A stretch of 27,816 nt of DNA from SZUA-217 sp964194555. Its GTDB lineage: Bacteria > Actinomycetota > Acidimicrobiia > Spongiisociales > ZC4RG35. Position numbers and translations under genes: made by a program. Below are positions 1-6,728 of this stretch, piece after piece (the stretch's first letter is position 1; each line of letters opens with the position of its first letter). The notes below the pieces were generated by a model, which had not been told where the DNA came from, searched no databases, and was given only the letters and a program-made list of their open reading frames with translations. Where the stretch lies: the NCBI GenBank assembly GCA_964194555.1, contig CAXMMT010000002.1, positions 1-27,816 on the forward strand, written 5' to 3'.

Positions 1-448
1 GACGAAAGCAACAACCTTTCCTGCCAGATTTTGGAAAACCCGCTCAAAACCGGTTTGCTCCATGGGGTGAACATCCTCCATGGGGTCGGGTCCGGAAATT
101 GTTTGAGATCGGTTTGACCCCAGCGACCACCCCTTCGCGAAACCCCTGGTCACGGAGTAGGGTTTTGGTCGCTGAAGAAAATTCCAGGTCGCGCGTTAAA
201 GCAACGGTTTTGGGAATCGCGCTGGCAAAATCTCTTCCCAACGAGGACCACGGGGCTCAGGGCTGGCTCGATGAACGCGTATGGCCTCTGAGATCACTCG
301 TATACGACATGATGCCCGTCGGTCGAGGCGAGGGACCTCCGCACTAGGACGTGTTGGGCCTGAAAGGCCCGTGGTTGTTGGGGATTCCGGTGGGTTGTGA
401 GCTGGGGTCAAACAAGCGTCAAACAGAGTTCATGGGACTCGGCTAGGT
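1..448. other. Non-coding stretch with short repeats; no supported gene
   Basis: I see no gene here that I can defend. The DNA is less GC-rich than its surroundings and holds several short structures. There is a perfect 10-bp palindrome at 47-56. An 11-bp direct repeat (CTCCATGGGGT) occurs at 58-68 and 76-86 with an 18-bp period. A 9-bp inverted repeat pairs 121-129 with 166-174, and an inner 6-bp stem pairs 140-145 with 160-165. A GC hairpin pairs 356-360 with 366-370. The minus-strand frame 44-241 is open for 65 codons but starts with TTG, lacks a ribosome site and matches no family I recognise. The region lies downstream of the Rieske gene and may be its 3' flank or degraded sequence. Confidence 0.5.
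356..370 (-). terminator. Possible stem-loop downstream of the Rieske gene
   Basis: GGGCC and GGCCC form a perfect 5-bp stem around a TGAAA loop, about 80 bp beyond the Rieske stop codon. No T-run follows on the minus strand, so it does not meet the usual criteria for an intrinsic terminator and could be chance. Confidence 0.2.
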
Positions 449-799
449 CTATTCGACGTAGATGACCTCGTCACGGCGGACGACTCGACCGCGGCGCAGC
501 GGCAGTATGCGGGTGATCATCTTGTAGGCAACCCCGAGACCGGGGATCTTGGCGTACCCACCTTGGGGTCCCAGAACCATGCGCCCGCTTTTCACGTCGT
601 ACTTCGACCCATGCCAGGGACATGTCAGACAGCCGTCATCGTCGATGGTGCCATCGGCGAGGTCGGCGTATAGGTGACGACAACGACGTGAAACCGCAAA
701 AAGATCACCGTCAGCATTGCCAACTGCCCAAGAACCGGCGCCGACTACCACCCCAGAGGTCAGCTCAGATGCCGGACAAACCTCTATCTCACCGGGCAT
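449..799 (-). CDS. Small Rieske [2Fe-2S] ferredoxin-like protein
   Basis: This is a 116-residue soluble protein with a complete Rieske cluster site. Cys40-x-His42 (CRH) and Cys60-x2-His63 (CPWH) are separated by 17 residues, which fits C-x-H-x(15-17)-C-x2-H. Such stand-alone domains carry single electrons as partners of oxygenases or reductases. There is no signal peptide or membrane segment, so it is probably cytoplasmic. The ATG at 799 is preferred over an upstream ATG at 823 because a GGAGG ribosome site lies 6 nt before it (806-810). It follows the binding-protein-like gene on the same strand, with about 50 bp between them, so the two are probably cotranscribed. Its redox partner is not in the window. 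The cluster assignment is seen directly; the physiological role is unknown. Confidence 0.85.
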   Translation of the reverse strand: MPGEIEVCPASELTSGVVVGAGSWAVGNADGDLFAVSRRCRHLYADLADGTIDDDGCLTCPWHGSKYDVKSGRMVLGPQGGYAKIPGLGVAYKMITRILPLRRGRVVRRDEVIYVE

Positions 800-805
800 C
801 GACGA

Positions 806-810
806 CCTCC
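806..810 (-). promoter_or_regulatory. Ribosome binding site deciding the Rieske start
   Basis: On the minus strand GGAGG lies 6 nt upstream of the ATG at 799. The upstream ATG pair at 823/820 has no comparable site, so the shorter protein is the better annotation. Confidence 0.6.
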
Positions 811-850
811 ACTCGAGCATCACCGTTGGAAGTTCAGCCTACAGACTCCT

Positions 851-1825
851 CTAATCGCGTCGTCTGGCACGTACCTGTCGTCCGTTTCGCCATTCGATTG
901 TGATGGGCGTGTGCCCAACCTGCCGCCACGACTCGTCGAGGGCGAAGGTGCCGAGCAGTGTCGTGGTTCGCCACTGCCTCACTCGATCGTGGTCGTAGCC
1001 TCGTCGGTTCGCCTCGGCGGAGAGAAACCCGGCCGCAGCCGCCTGAGCCGCCACATACCCGGGAGACTCGCCATACGCTCGTTTGTAGCGAAGGATGAAG
1101 TCGGCTGCAGCCGGACCGACCTCGGGAGTGGTTTGTGAGGGGATCCACTGTGTGGGACCCACGATCCCCTCCGATGCCCGTCCCAGCCGGTTTCCGAAGT
1201 CGAGTAGGCCGGCAGCCACACAACCGAGCAGACCGGGACGGGTGCCAGTAATCAATTTTCTTACGAGAGTCACATCTTCTGTGAAGGTTCCAACAATTAG
1301 AAGAGCGGCATCGTCCATCGGTCCCTCGACGGACCAATGTGAAAGATCCACCGCCCGGAAGGTCAAAGCAAGCTCGGCTGACCGTTCTCGAGCTCCGGCT
1401 GTCACTGCGGCCGCAAACCGCCCTATGCCTCTGGCGAGGACTACTCGTCTCAAACCCAGCCGGTGGGCAAGCTCCACCACACCCGAGAAGTAGGTTGAGG
1501 CTGGAGCCGGGATTTGGACCACGAGAGGGCGTGTCAGGTCGTCGGCGGCACCACCGTGATTCCATAGCAATACCCCTACCCCCGATGTGATCGGCCCCAC
1601 ACGGCGCACAAGATTGCTTCCGTACGGACCGAGCATTAGATCGGTCCCAGCACTGAGCCAACTCTGATAAACATCGGAAACCGTCGCCGGGTCGCCAGCG
1701 TCGTCCACGATCTCCAAATCGATCTGATCAGCTGAAGCCCATATCTCGAGGCCGCGGGCAGCCTGACGCCCCTGTAACGCCAACGGACCACTCAGACTGA
1801 TAGTCGCCACTGCCTTCGTTCGCAT
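851..1825 (-). CDS. Leu/Ile/Val-binding-protein-like (type I periplasmic-binding fold) without signal peptide
   Basis: A 324-residue protein resembling branched-chain amino-acid receptors (Peripla_BP_6/LivK type). The N-terminus reads ISLSGPLALQGRQAARGLEI, the pattern of the first strand and helix of the fold, and a family-typical segment (ADFILRYKRAYGESPGYVAA) lies in the C-terminal third. Family members are normally exported or lipid-anchored, but this one begins directly with the first beta strand. A start at 1897 would add 24 residues that do not look like a signal peptide. No permease or ATPase genes adjoin. It may therefore be a cytoplasmic ligand sensor in the manner of AmiC, rather than part of a transporter. 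The next gene on the same strand is the Rieske protein. The family assignment is fairly secure; ligand and role are not. Confidence 0.7.
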   Translation of the reverse strand: MRTKAVATISLSGPLALQGRQAARGLEIWASADQIDLEIVDDAGDPATVSDVYQSWLSAGTDLMLGPYGSNLVRRVGPITSGVGVLLWNHGGAADDLTRPLVVQIPAPASTYFSGVVELAHRLGLRRVVLARGIGRFAAAVTAGARERSAELALTFRAVDLSHWSVEGPMDDAALLIVGTFTEDVTLVRKLITGTRPGLLGCVAAGLLDFGNRLGRASEGIVGPTQWIPSQTTPEVGPAAADFILRYKRAYGESPGYVAAQAAAAGFLSAEANRRGYDHDRVRQWRTTTLLGTFALDESWRQVGHTPITIEWRNGRQVRARRRD

Positions 1826-1890
1826 AGCCTGATCCCCATAGACAACCTGCGATGTGTCACACCCAGTGGAGCAGAAGCTGACATGAGGTC

Positions 1891-1971
1891 GTGACAACCG
1901 AGGACACCGACGGTGGCATCGAGTCGATCAACGCAGTGATTCTGACCACGCAGTCTGTGGCGAACTCTTAG
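1891..1971 (+). pseudogene. 26-codon stub, possibly a truncated glyoxalase/VOC gene start
   Basis: A GTG-started frame encodes 26 residues (ending INAVILTTQSVANS) before a TAG. The central part resembles the first beta strand of VOC/glyoxalase proteins, which usually continues into a helix containing a FYRDVLG-like motif; here it simply stops. The stop overlaps the 3' end of the opposite-strand Mth938-like remnant, so the break may be a deletion junction. The resemblance is short and may be coincidental. Confidence 0.25.
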
Positions 1972-2120
1972 CAGGTGACGTGAAGAATGGCGTTGACCGG
2001 AGACTCATCGATGGAGCGAAGCAGCTCGCATGCCTGGGAAGTGGGTAGGGCGATCAGTTCCACGCTCCGGGCTTTGGCCTCTTCCTACACCTCGGGCATG
2101 ATCGGAAGCCGCCCCAGATC
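1968..2120 (-). pseudogene. Mth938-like (DUF498/NDUFAF3-type) domain protein, C-terminal remnant with nonsense codon
   Basis: Read on the minus strand, one frame gives GRLPIMPEV, an amber codon (TAG at 2087-2085), then EEAKARSVELIALPTSQACE and finally NAILHVTC followed by TAA at 1968-1970. The order 'GxLPxMPEV / EEAKxRGVExxxLPT / AxLHxTC' with a terminal cysteine matches the C-terminal half of small Mth938-like proteins of about 110-130 residues. Those proteins are widespread, with unclear function in bacteria. A single base change would remove the stop. The N-terminal half is not recognisable upstream in any frame, so the gene is both truncated and interrupted. Family assignment is by recalled pattern, not search. 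Confidence 0.6.
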
Positions 2121-2316
2121 AAACCGATGCTTGATCGCAAGCCGTTTCCTCAAGATCTAAGTAATAAAAACCGGACTTCGTAATGAGCTGAACCCACTCG
2201 TACGCACCATCGGCGCCGACCACCGCTGTCCAGGGGCCGAGAGCATGTACGCCGATCCGGACAGGAATCTCGACATCAACCGACCTGGTTCCAAACTGCG
2301 CGTTTGTCGTGGGGGT
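2119..2316 (-). pseudogene. Unrecognised open frame lacking a start codon, possible gene fragment
   Basis: This minus-strand frame is open for 66 codons between two stops. Its composition is protein-like: it contains VDVEIPVRIGVHALGPWTAV and later WVQLITKSGFYYLDLEE. No suitable start codon or ribosome site is seen, and I do not recognise the family. It ends where the Mth938-like remnant begins, in a different frame. It could be a fragment of an older gene or a chance open frame. Confidence 0.25.
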
Positions 2317-2358
2317 TCAACCGCCTCGCCGTAACCAAGGTTGTCTCCCCAAGACCGA

Positions 2359-5166
2359 TCAATCGGAGTTATTCGTCGGCCAGGCATCGGCGAAAAGGTC
2401 GAGCAGATCGTCGCCGTAGGCTTCGAGTTTGGCGGGACCGATCCCGGGGACCTCAAGTAGGGCCTCAGGGCTGGTGGGGCGCGCCGAAACGATGGCCTCC
2501 AGGGTTCGGTCGCTGAAAACGACAAAGGCCGGCACTCCCTGCGACCGTGCCCTCTCGAGCCTCCAAGCCTTGAGTTGCGCGAACAAGTCGCGTTCATCAG
2601 AGTCGAGCCCGGGCACCAGTTCACCGGAACGCCGATCAGCGCTGATTCTCTCTCCCCAAGGGATCAGCATTTCGCCTCCGCCTTTTCCGAGCCGGATCAG
2701 CACCCCGGTCGACTCGATCTCGGCTACGACTCCCTCGTACCCTCCGAGAACGGAAATCAAATCACCCAAGGACACGGACAGACCAACGTCCTCACGGTGA
2801 ACACGACGAGGGGGAGGTTTCGGCTGCGAAGTGTCATCGACAACCGGCGCTGTTCCTTCTAACTCGGCGAGGAACTGTGACGGTCTGTCCTTGTCGGAGA
2901 GGACCACCACTGACTCTCTCCCCCGAGTGACCGCCACATGGAACACCCGGCGTTCCTCTTCGATGTCGTCGGACAACGAATGAGGCATTGACCCGCGGTC
3001 GGCGCCGAACACCAAGACGTGATCCCATTCCAGTCCCTTCGCTCTGTGAACCGACGAAAGCGTCACACCATCTGGTGACGACGGCACAGACAGCTTTTCC
3101 CTGAGCCATGGTTCGAACGACTCGGGTTCTGGGCCCAGGGCTGCTAGTCGTCGCAGCGCCGCAAGATCGTCACTCTGGGAAGCGCGGTCGGCCCGGGAGC
3201 GCCCGGCGTCGAGGGCGGAGGCTGCTCGATCGAGTCCGATCTGAGTTGTGAGCACTTCGAGCAATCGGGGTGTCGAACCGGCTGCCGTCGCCGCCGCCAG
3301 AACGTCATCGCAAAACCCTGTCCACCGTTCGAGCCTCCGGCCTTCGAGGTCTCGCCCGATCTCGAGAAGATCTTCAATCGAGAACGGTCCCCTCCTTCCC
3401 CCGATCAACTCACCGAACAATCGGTTGATGCCCCGGCCTGGTCGCCGGACGGCCTCAAAAAGGTCGCTACGGCTCATCGATTTCGGGTCGATGCCAAGAC
3501 GCACCCACGCAAGAGCAGCCCGTAGAACAGTCCGGCTAAGGACGTTGGCGGTCAGCATCGACTGAAAAGGGATCTCTCTTATTGCCAGTGCGACCTGGAC
3601 AGGCAAGAGCGTGGAATTGACCCGCGAAAGAACGGCTATCGAGCGGGGGGATACCCCCTTTTTCAGCAGGCTCTCGATGTGGTCGGCTGCAACAACCCCG
3701 AGGTCGTCCCCCGGCCCGCGCACGACCTCCAGTCCTTCACGCTCGCTCGCTCCTCGTATTACCTTGTCGACTCTTCTCGAGTTGTAGCTCAAAAGTGTCG
3801 CCACGGCCCCAACGACATCCGCCGGACACCGATAGTTGACCTCGAGCGCATGCGTTCCGGCACCCGGAAACAAGTCCTCGAACCCGATCAGAAATTCGGG
3901 GTCCGCTCCCGCATACCCGTAGATGACCTGATCATCATCCCCAACTCCGAACACATTCATCCCAGGGCTGGCAACAAGCCTGAGCAGCAGCAGGTATCCG
4001 GGGGTGAGGTCCTGAAACTCGTCGACCAGGAGATGCTGGCATTGAGCCTGCCAGTGAGCACGCAGGTCAGGATCACGGCAAAGGGCTTCTATGGCCCCGT
4101 AGATCTGTTCGTCGTGGTCTGCCTCACCTCGAGAGTCGAGAGCCTCTCGATACCGACCGAAAGCCTCCGCGAACGCAGGGATGTCGTCCCGGGCCTCTTC
4201 GACAACGTCGGGAGATCGAAGACCAACCCGGACTTCGCCCAACGCCTCAAGATAGGGGCCGATCACATCAGTATTCGCCCGAGGAGGAGCAGAGACGATC
4301 GACTGAAGCCTCTGCCGCTGCTCCCGTTCGTCGATGAGCCGCAGATGAGGGTTCGCCATTCGGAGAATCTCCCACCCGAGCGAGTGAATCGTCCTGATGT
4401 TGAGACGACCCGCCCCCGGAATTCGATCCTTCATCTCAACAGCCGCCAAACGGTTGTACGCCACAGCGGTGACGATCTCAGGCTCGATCCCACGGTCCTC
4501 GATGAGATGTCGCATCCGAGCGGTGAGCACTCTGGTCTTCCCTGATCCTGCCGGAGCGATAATGCGCGCAGGGCCGACACCATGGAACACGGCGTCCTTC
4601 TGGTCCTGGGCCATATCCTGAACCGGCATCACGGGGAACGGCGAAGACTCCTGGAGGCCGAGACCGACCGATTCGTGGTGTATGACTATCTCAGCGAGGT
4701 CCAATTGCTGGCGTGGCCCGCCGTCGATCCAAGCCGCCGCATCGTTCGGGAGGCGAACGTCGGCCGGTCCACCAACCGAAACCTGCAGACGCGCCTCGGC
4801 CTTGCTGGACCACCACCAGATCAGCTGGTCGGTTCTTGCGTCGTAGGAGTTGTGCCAGACCGCTTTGGCCAATCGCTCACGCAGGAACGTGAAGGTCGCT
4901 CCAAGCTCGAAAGGAGCCAAGCTCGTCGACTCCGGTGTGTTCAGTTCGGCATCGGCGACGCCCACCTCGAACACGGTGGGGATCCGTCGCACATAGCGTC
5001 GTTGCAGATCTTTGACCACGTCCAAGAGTTGGTCGGGATCGGCAAGCAGCGCCCATCCGATGGATACTCGATCGCAATCCGCCCAAGCCGGCGGTACTTC
5101 ACCGCCAGGGCCGACAACCACCGATCGACCAAGTTCTTCCGGACCTGGCGATGTCACAGCGGGCAT
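2359..5166 (-). CDS. UvrD/Rep-family superfamily 1 DNA helicase with HRDC domain
   Basis: A 935-residue ATP-dependent 3'-5' helicase, probably for DNA repair. Motifs in order are Walker A APAGSGKT (204-211), Walker B VDEFQD (381-386), motif III GVGDDDQVIYGYAGAD, VNYRCP, a motif V-like HRAKGLEWDHV, and motif VI VAVTRGR. The C-terminal ~65 residues (PEALLEVPGIGPAKLEAYG) form an HRDC domain, as in actinobacterial UvrD2. The first ~180 residues precede the usual helicase start and do not match a domain I can name, so the protein is longer than a typical UvrD2 (about 700 residues). Its ATG overlaps the stop of the upstream gene in TAATG and has no ribosome site of its own, suggesting translational coupling. 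It ends the minus-strand run of genes at 2359-6554. Confidence 0.92.
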   Translation of the reverse strand: MPAVTSPGPEELGRSVVVGPGGEVPPAWADCDRVSIGWALLADPDQLLDVVKDLQRRYVRRIPTVFEVGVADAELNTPESTSLAPFELGATFTFLRERLAKAVWHNSYDARTDQLIWWWSSKAEARLQVSVGGPADVRLPNDAAAWIDGGPRQQLDLAEIVIHHESVGLGLQESSPFPVMPVQDMAQDQKDAVFHGVGPARIIAPAGSGKTRVLTARMRHLIEDRGIEPEIVTAVAYNRLAAVEMKDRIPGAGRLNIRTIHSLGWEILRMANPHLRLIDEREQRQRLQSIVSAPPRANTDVIGPYLEALGEVRVGLRSPDVVEEARDDIPAFAEAFGRYREALDSRGEADHDEQIYGAIEALCRDPDLRAHWQAQCQHLLVDEFQDLTPGYLLLLRLVASPGMNVFGVGDDDQVIYGYAGADPEFLIGFEDLFPGAGTHALEVNYRCPADVVGAVATLLSYNSRRVDKVIRGASEREGLEVVRGPGDDLGVVAADHIESLLKKGVSPRSIAVLSRVNSTLLPVQVALAIREIPFQSMLTANVLSRTVLRAALAWVRLGIDPKSMSRSDLFEAVRRPGRGINRLFGELIGGRRGPFSIEDLLEIGRDLEGRRLERWTGFCDDVLAAATAAGSTPRLLEVLTTQIGLDRAASALDAGRSRADRASQSDDLAALRRLAALGPEPESFEPWLREKLSVPSSPDGVTLSSVHRAKGLEWDHVLVFGADRGSMPHSLSDDIEEERRVFHVAVTRGRESVVVLSDKDRPSQFLAELEGTAPVVDDTSQPKPPPRRVHREDVGLSVSLGDLISVLGGYEGVVAEIESTGVLIRLGKGGGEMLIPWGERISADRRSGELVPGLDSDERDLFAQLKAWRLERARSQGVPAFVVFSDRTLEAIVSARPTSPEALLEVPGIGPAKLEAYGDDLLDLFADAWPTNNSD

Positions 5167-5852
5167 TAGGCCAATCCGGTCTCGAAGCGCTCCAACAGCC
5201 GGGGCATCATCACGTGGTCCGTCTCTGTCAGCACAGCCCCAGCCGAGTGCTTATCGGACAGGCCATTGAGCACCTCCAGTCCACGGTCGGACCGAGAGGA
5301 TGACTCACACTGATGAGTCCCCAGGGTTCGGAGCGTCTCCAACGTCGCTGCATCGTCGGTCGCTTCCGGGTCGTACCGTGTTGACCACTCCTCCGTGCCC
5401 GCCCGATTTGGGATTTCGAGGAAAGCGAGAGCCGTCAGCGGATTGACCACCGACATCGCCCCGGAGCCGAAAGAAACCTCATCGCTGAGAGGCAGGGCAA
5501 GACGGTTGGGCACGACGACGTATTCGGCCCAGGCTTCACCACCGCGTCCACCAGCAACAAACGCCACCCTCTTGCCTGAGAGATAGCGGCCCATGGCCCC
5601 TGGCCCCGCAGCCACCACCGTTCCCGATCCCTCGAGACCCGCTCTGGTGGGCAGAGGCGGCCTGGGTGAGTAGTTGCCCTCCAAGAAGGCGAGGTCGGAG
5701 GGATTGATCGGCGGGGCAACCTCGATCAGGACCTCTCCGGCCCCCGGGACCGGTCTCGGAACGTCCTGGACCACGAGACCAGCAGTTCCCACATACTCGT
5801 TGAGGACCGCTGCCCTCATCAACCTCTGTGTTCCATCGTCATTCACTGGCAT
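5166..5852 (-). CDS. Quinone oxidoreductase/zinc-type dehydrogenase family, apparently truncated or chimeric
   Basis: Residues 12 to about 147 form the GroES-like N-terminal domain of the medium-chain dehydrogenase/reductase superfamily. Visible signs are GAGEVLIEVAPPINPSDLAFL, TRAGLEGSGTVVAAG, GKRVAFV, WAEYVVVP and NPLTALAFLEI. Family members are about 320-340 residues and continue with a Rossmann NAD(P)H-binding domain bearing a glycine-rich motif. Here the similarity stops after LEI, and an unrelated, mostly hydrophilic tail of about 80 residues follows. The protein is 228 residues long, so it cannot bind NAD(P)H in the usual way and is probably inactive. The start could be the ATG at 5852 or the one at 5819. 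It lies 30 bp after the EEP gene and overlaps the helicase start. Whether the tail is a deletion junction or a frame change cannot be decided by eye. Confidence 0.7.
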   Translation of the reverse strand: MPVNDDGTQRLMRAAVLNEYVGTAGLVVQDVPRPVPGAGEVLIEVAPPINPSDLAFLEGNYSPRPPLPTRAGLEGSGTVVAAGPGAMGRYLSGKRVAFVAGGRGGEAWAEYVVVPNRLALPLSDEVSFGSGAMSVVNPLTALAFLEIPNRAGTEEWSTRYDPEATDDAATLETLRTLGTHQCESSSRSDRGLEVLNGLSDKHSAGAVLTETDHVMMPRLLERFETGLA

Positions 5853-5882
5853 GGCTCAAAGGTAGTAAGAGATCCTCATCGG

Positions 5883-6554
5883 TCAGGTTGCGACCAGATC
5901 CACCACAACCGCGTGGTGATCGGACCCGTTGATAGGAACCACAGATACGTCGATGGCAATGAGTCCGCGGCCAAATACGTGGTCGATTCGGAGCAGACGT
6001 GGCCAGCCGGGCCGCCAACCCCATGTCCTCTCCGGTCGGACACCGGAAACCGACCCATGACCTGCGGCCAGGTCATGCCAGCGCTCCGCCATGTGACGGT
6101 AAGCCGGCCATCTGGGACTGGCGTTGAAGTCGCCGGCGACGATCGACGGTCCCCTCGTCGTCTGACTCCAGCGGTCGATGGCTTCGAGCTGCTCACGTCT
6201 CGTCTTGACCGAGGTCCACCATGGGAAGTCGATCGGGTTGAGCAGATGTATCCCGGCCAGGTCCCAGAGCTTGCCGCCGACATCCAGCGTCGCCGAGGTG
6301 CCAAACCGGGCAGGCATCGGGATATCACCGAACACCGCTTCGAGACGGGTGGCAATCCCACGCCCGGTGAAGTCGTCGGAAGGGTGGAGAGAGCGATTGT
6401 CGTAACGCTCGGTCAGGACTTCGACATACTCGAAGCCAAGCTCTTGGGTCACGACCACGTCGGGATTCAACCGATCCAGCACTTCAACGAATGCACCAAC
6501 ATCAGCGCCTCCGTGAAGAAGGTTTGTGGTCATAAGCCGGATCGATTCACCCAT
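5883..6554 (-). CDS. Endonuclease/exonuclease/phosphatase (EEP) family protein
   Basis: A 223-residue metal-dependent hydrolase of the DNase I/ExoIII/synaptojanin fold. The active-site series is complete: TTNLLHG (Asn11), TQELG (Glu38), GIHLLNP (His103), AGDFNASP (Asp142, Asn144), RIDHVF (Asp191-His192) and GSDHHAVV (Asp212-His213). Members cleave nucleic acid or phosphodiester and phosphomonoester bonds; the substrate cannot be told from the motifs. No signal peptide or membrane helix is visible, so it probably acts in the cytoplasm. It is first in the minus-strand run that continues with the dehydrogenase remnant and the UvrD-like helicase, which gives mild support for a DNA-related role. 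It is transcribed divergently from the large TPR/propeller gene across a 174-bp gap. Confidence 0.85.
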   Translation of the reverse strand: MGESIRLMTTNLLHGGADVGAFVEVLDRLNPDVVVTQELGFEYVEVLTERYDNRSLHPSDDFTGRGIATRLEAVFGDIPMPARFGTSATLDVGGKLWDLAGIHLLNPIDFPWWTSVKTRREQLEAIDRWSQTTRGPSIVAGDFNASPRWPAYRHMAERWHDLAAGHGSVSGVRPERTWGWRPGWPRLLRIDHVFGRGLIAIDVSVVPINGSDHHAVVVDLVAT

Positions 6555-6706
6555 CGCGGCGGCACGCTAGACCCGTCTCCGAGGATGAGCTGACTGGCAT
6601 CGAGTTTCGACGAGGCTGCGCCGAGGGTTTGACAGGGGCCGGGCGAGCTCGAAACTCTCGGCCAACCGAAAGGCATATGAAAGCTTGGTTGACTAGTTTT
6701 CACTCC

Positions 6707-6716
6707 GAGGAGAGGA
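6707..6716 (+). promoter_or_regulatory. Purine-rich ribosome binding site of the large TPR/propeller gene
   Basis: GAGGAGAGGA lies 12 nt before the ATG at 6729, the first ATG of the long frame, and supports that start. Confidence 0.5.
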
Positions 6717-6728
6717 GAAACCGAAGAG

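Larger units (their letters stand above)
1826..2358. other. Gene-free stretch made of apparent gene remnants
   Basis: No intact gene is visible between the binding-protein-like gene and the helicase gene. It holds the 5' flank of the former, a 26-codon plus-strand stub at 1891-1971, an Mth938-like minus-strand pseudogene at 1968-2120, and an open minus-strand frame without a start at 2119-2316. The pieces abut one another, which suggests successive deletions or decay. Confidence 0.5.

Noticed and set aside
44..241. 65-codon minus-strand open frame in the left flank
   Set aside because: It starts with TTG, has no ribosome site, covers the inverted repeats and resembles no family I know. Not annotated as a gene.
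834..1661. 275-codon minus-strand open frame overlapping the binding-protein-like gene
   Set aside because: It is an out-of-frame shadow rich in Arg, Cys and Ser; the other frame carries the recognisable family pattern.
6564..6569. TAGCGT upstream of the EEP gene as a leaderless -10 box
   Set aside because: The gap to the ATG is 9 nt, longer than in the other cases, and no -35 is visible.
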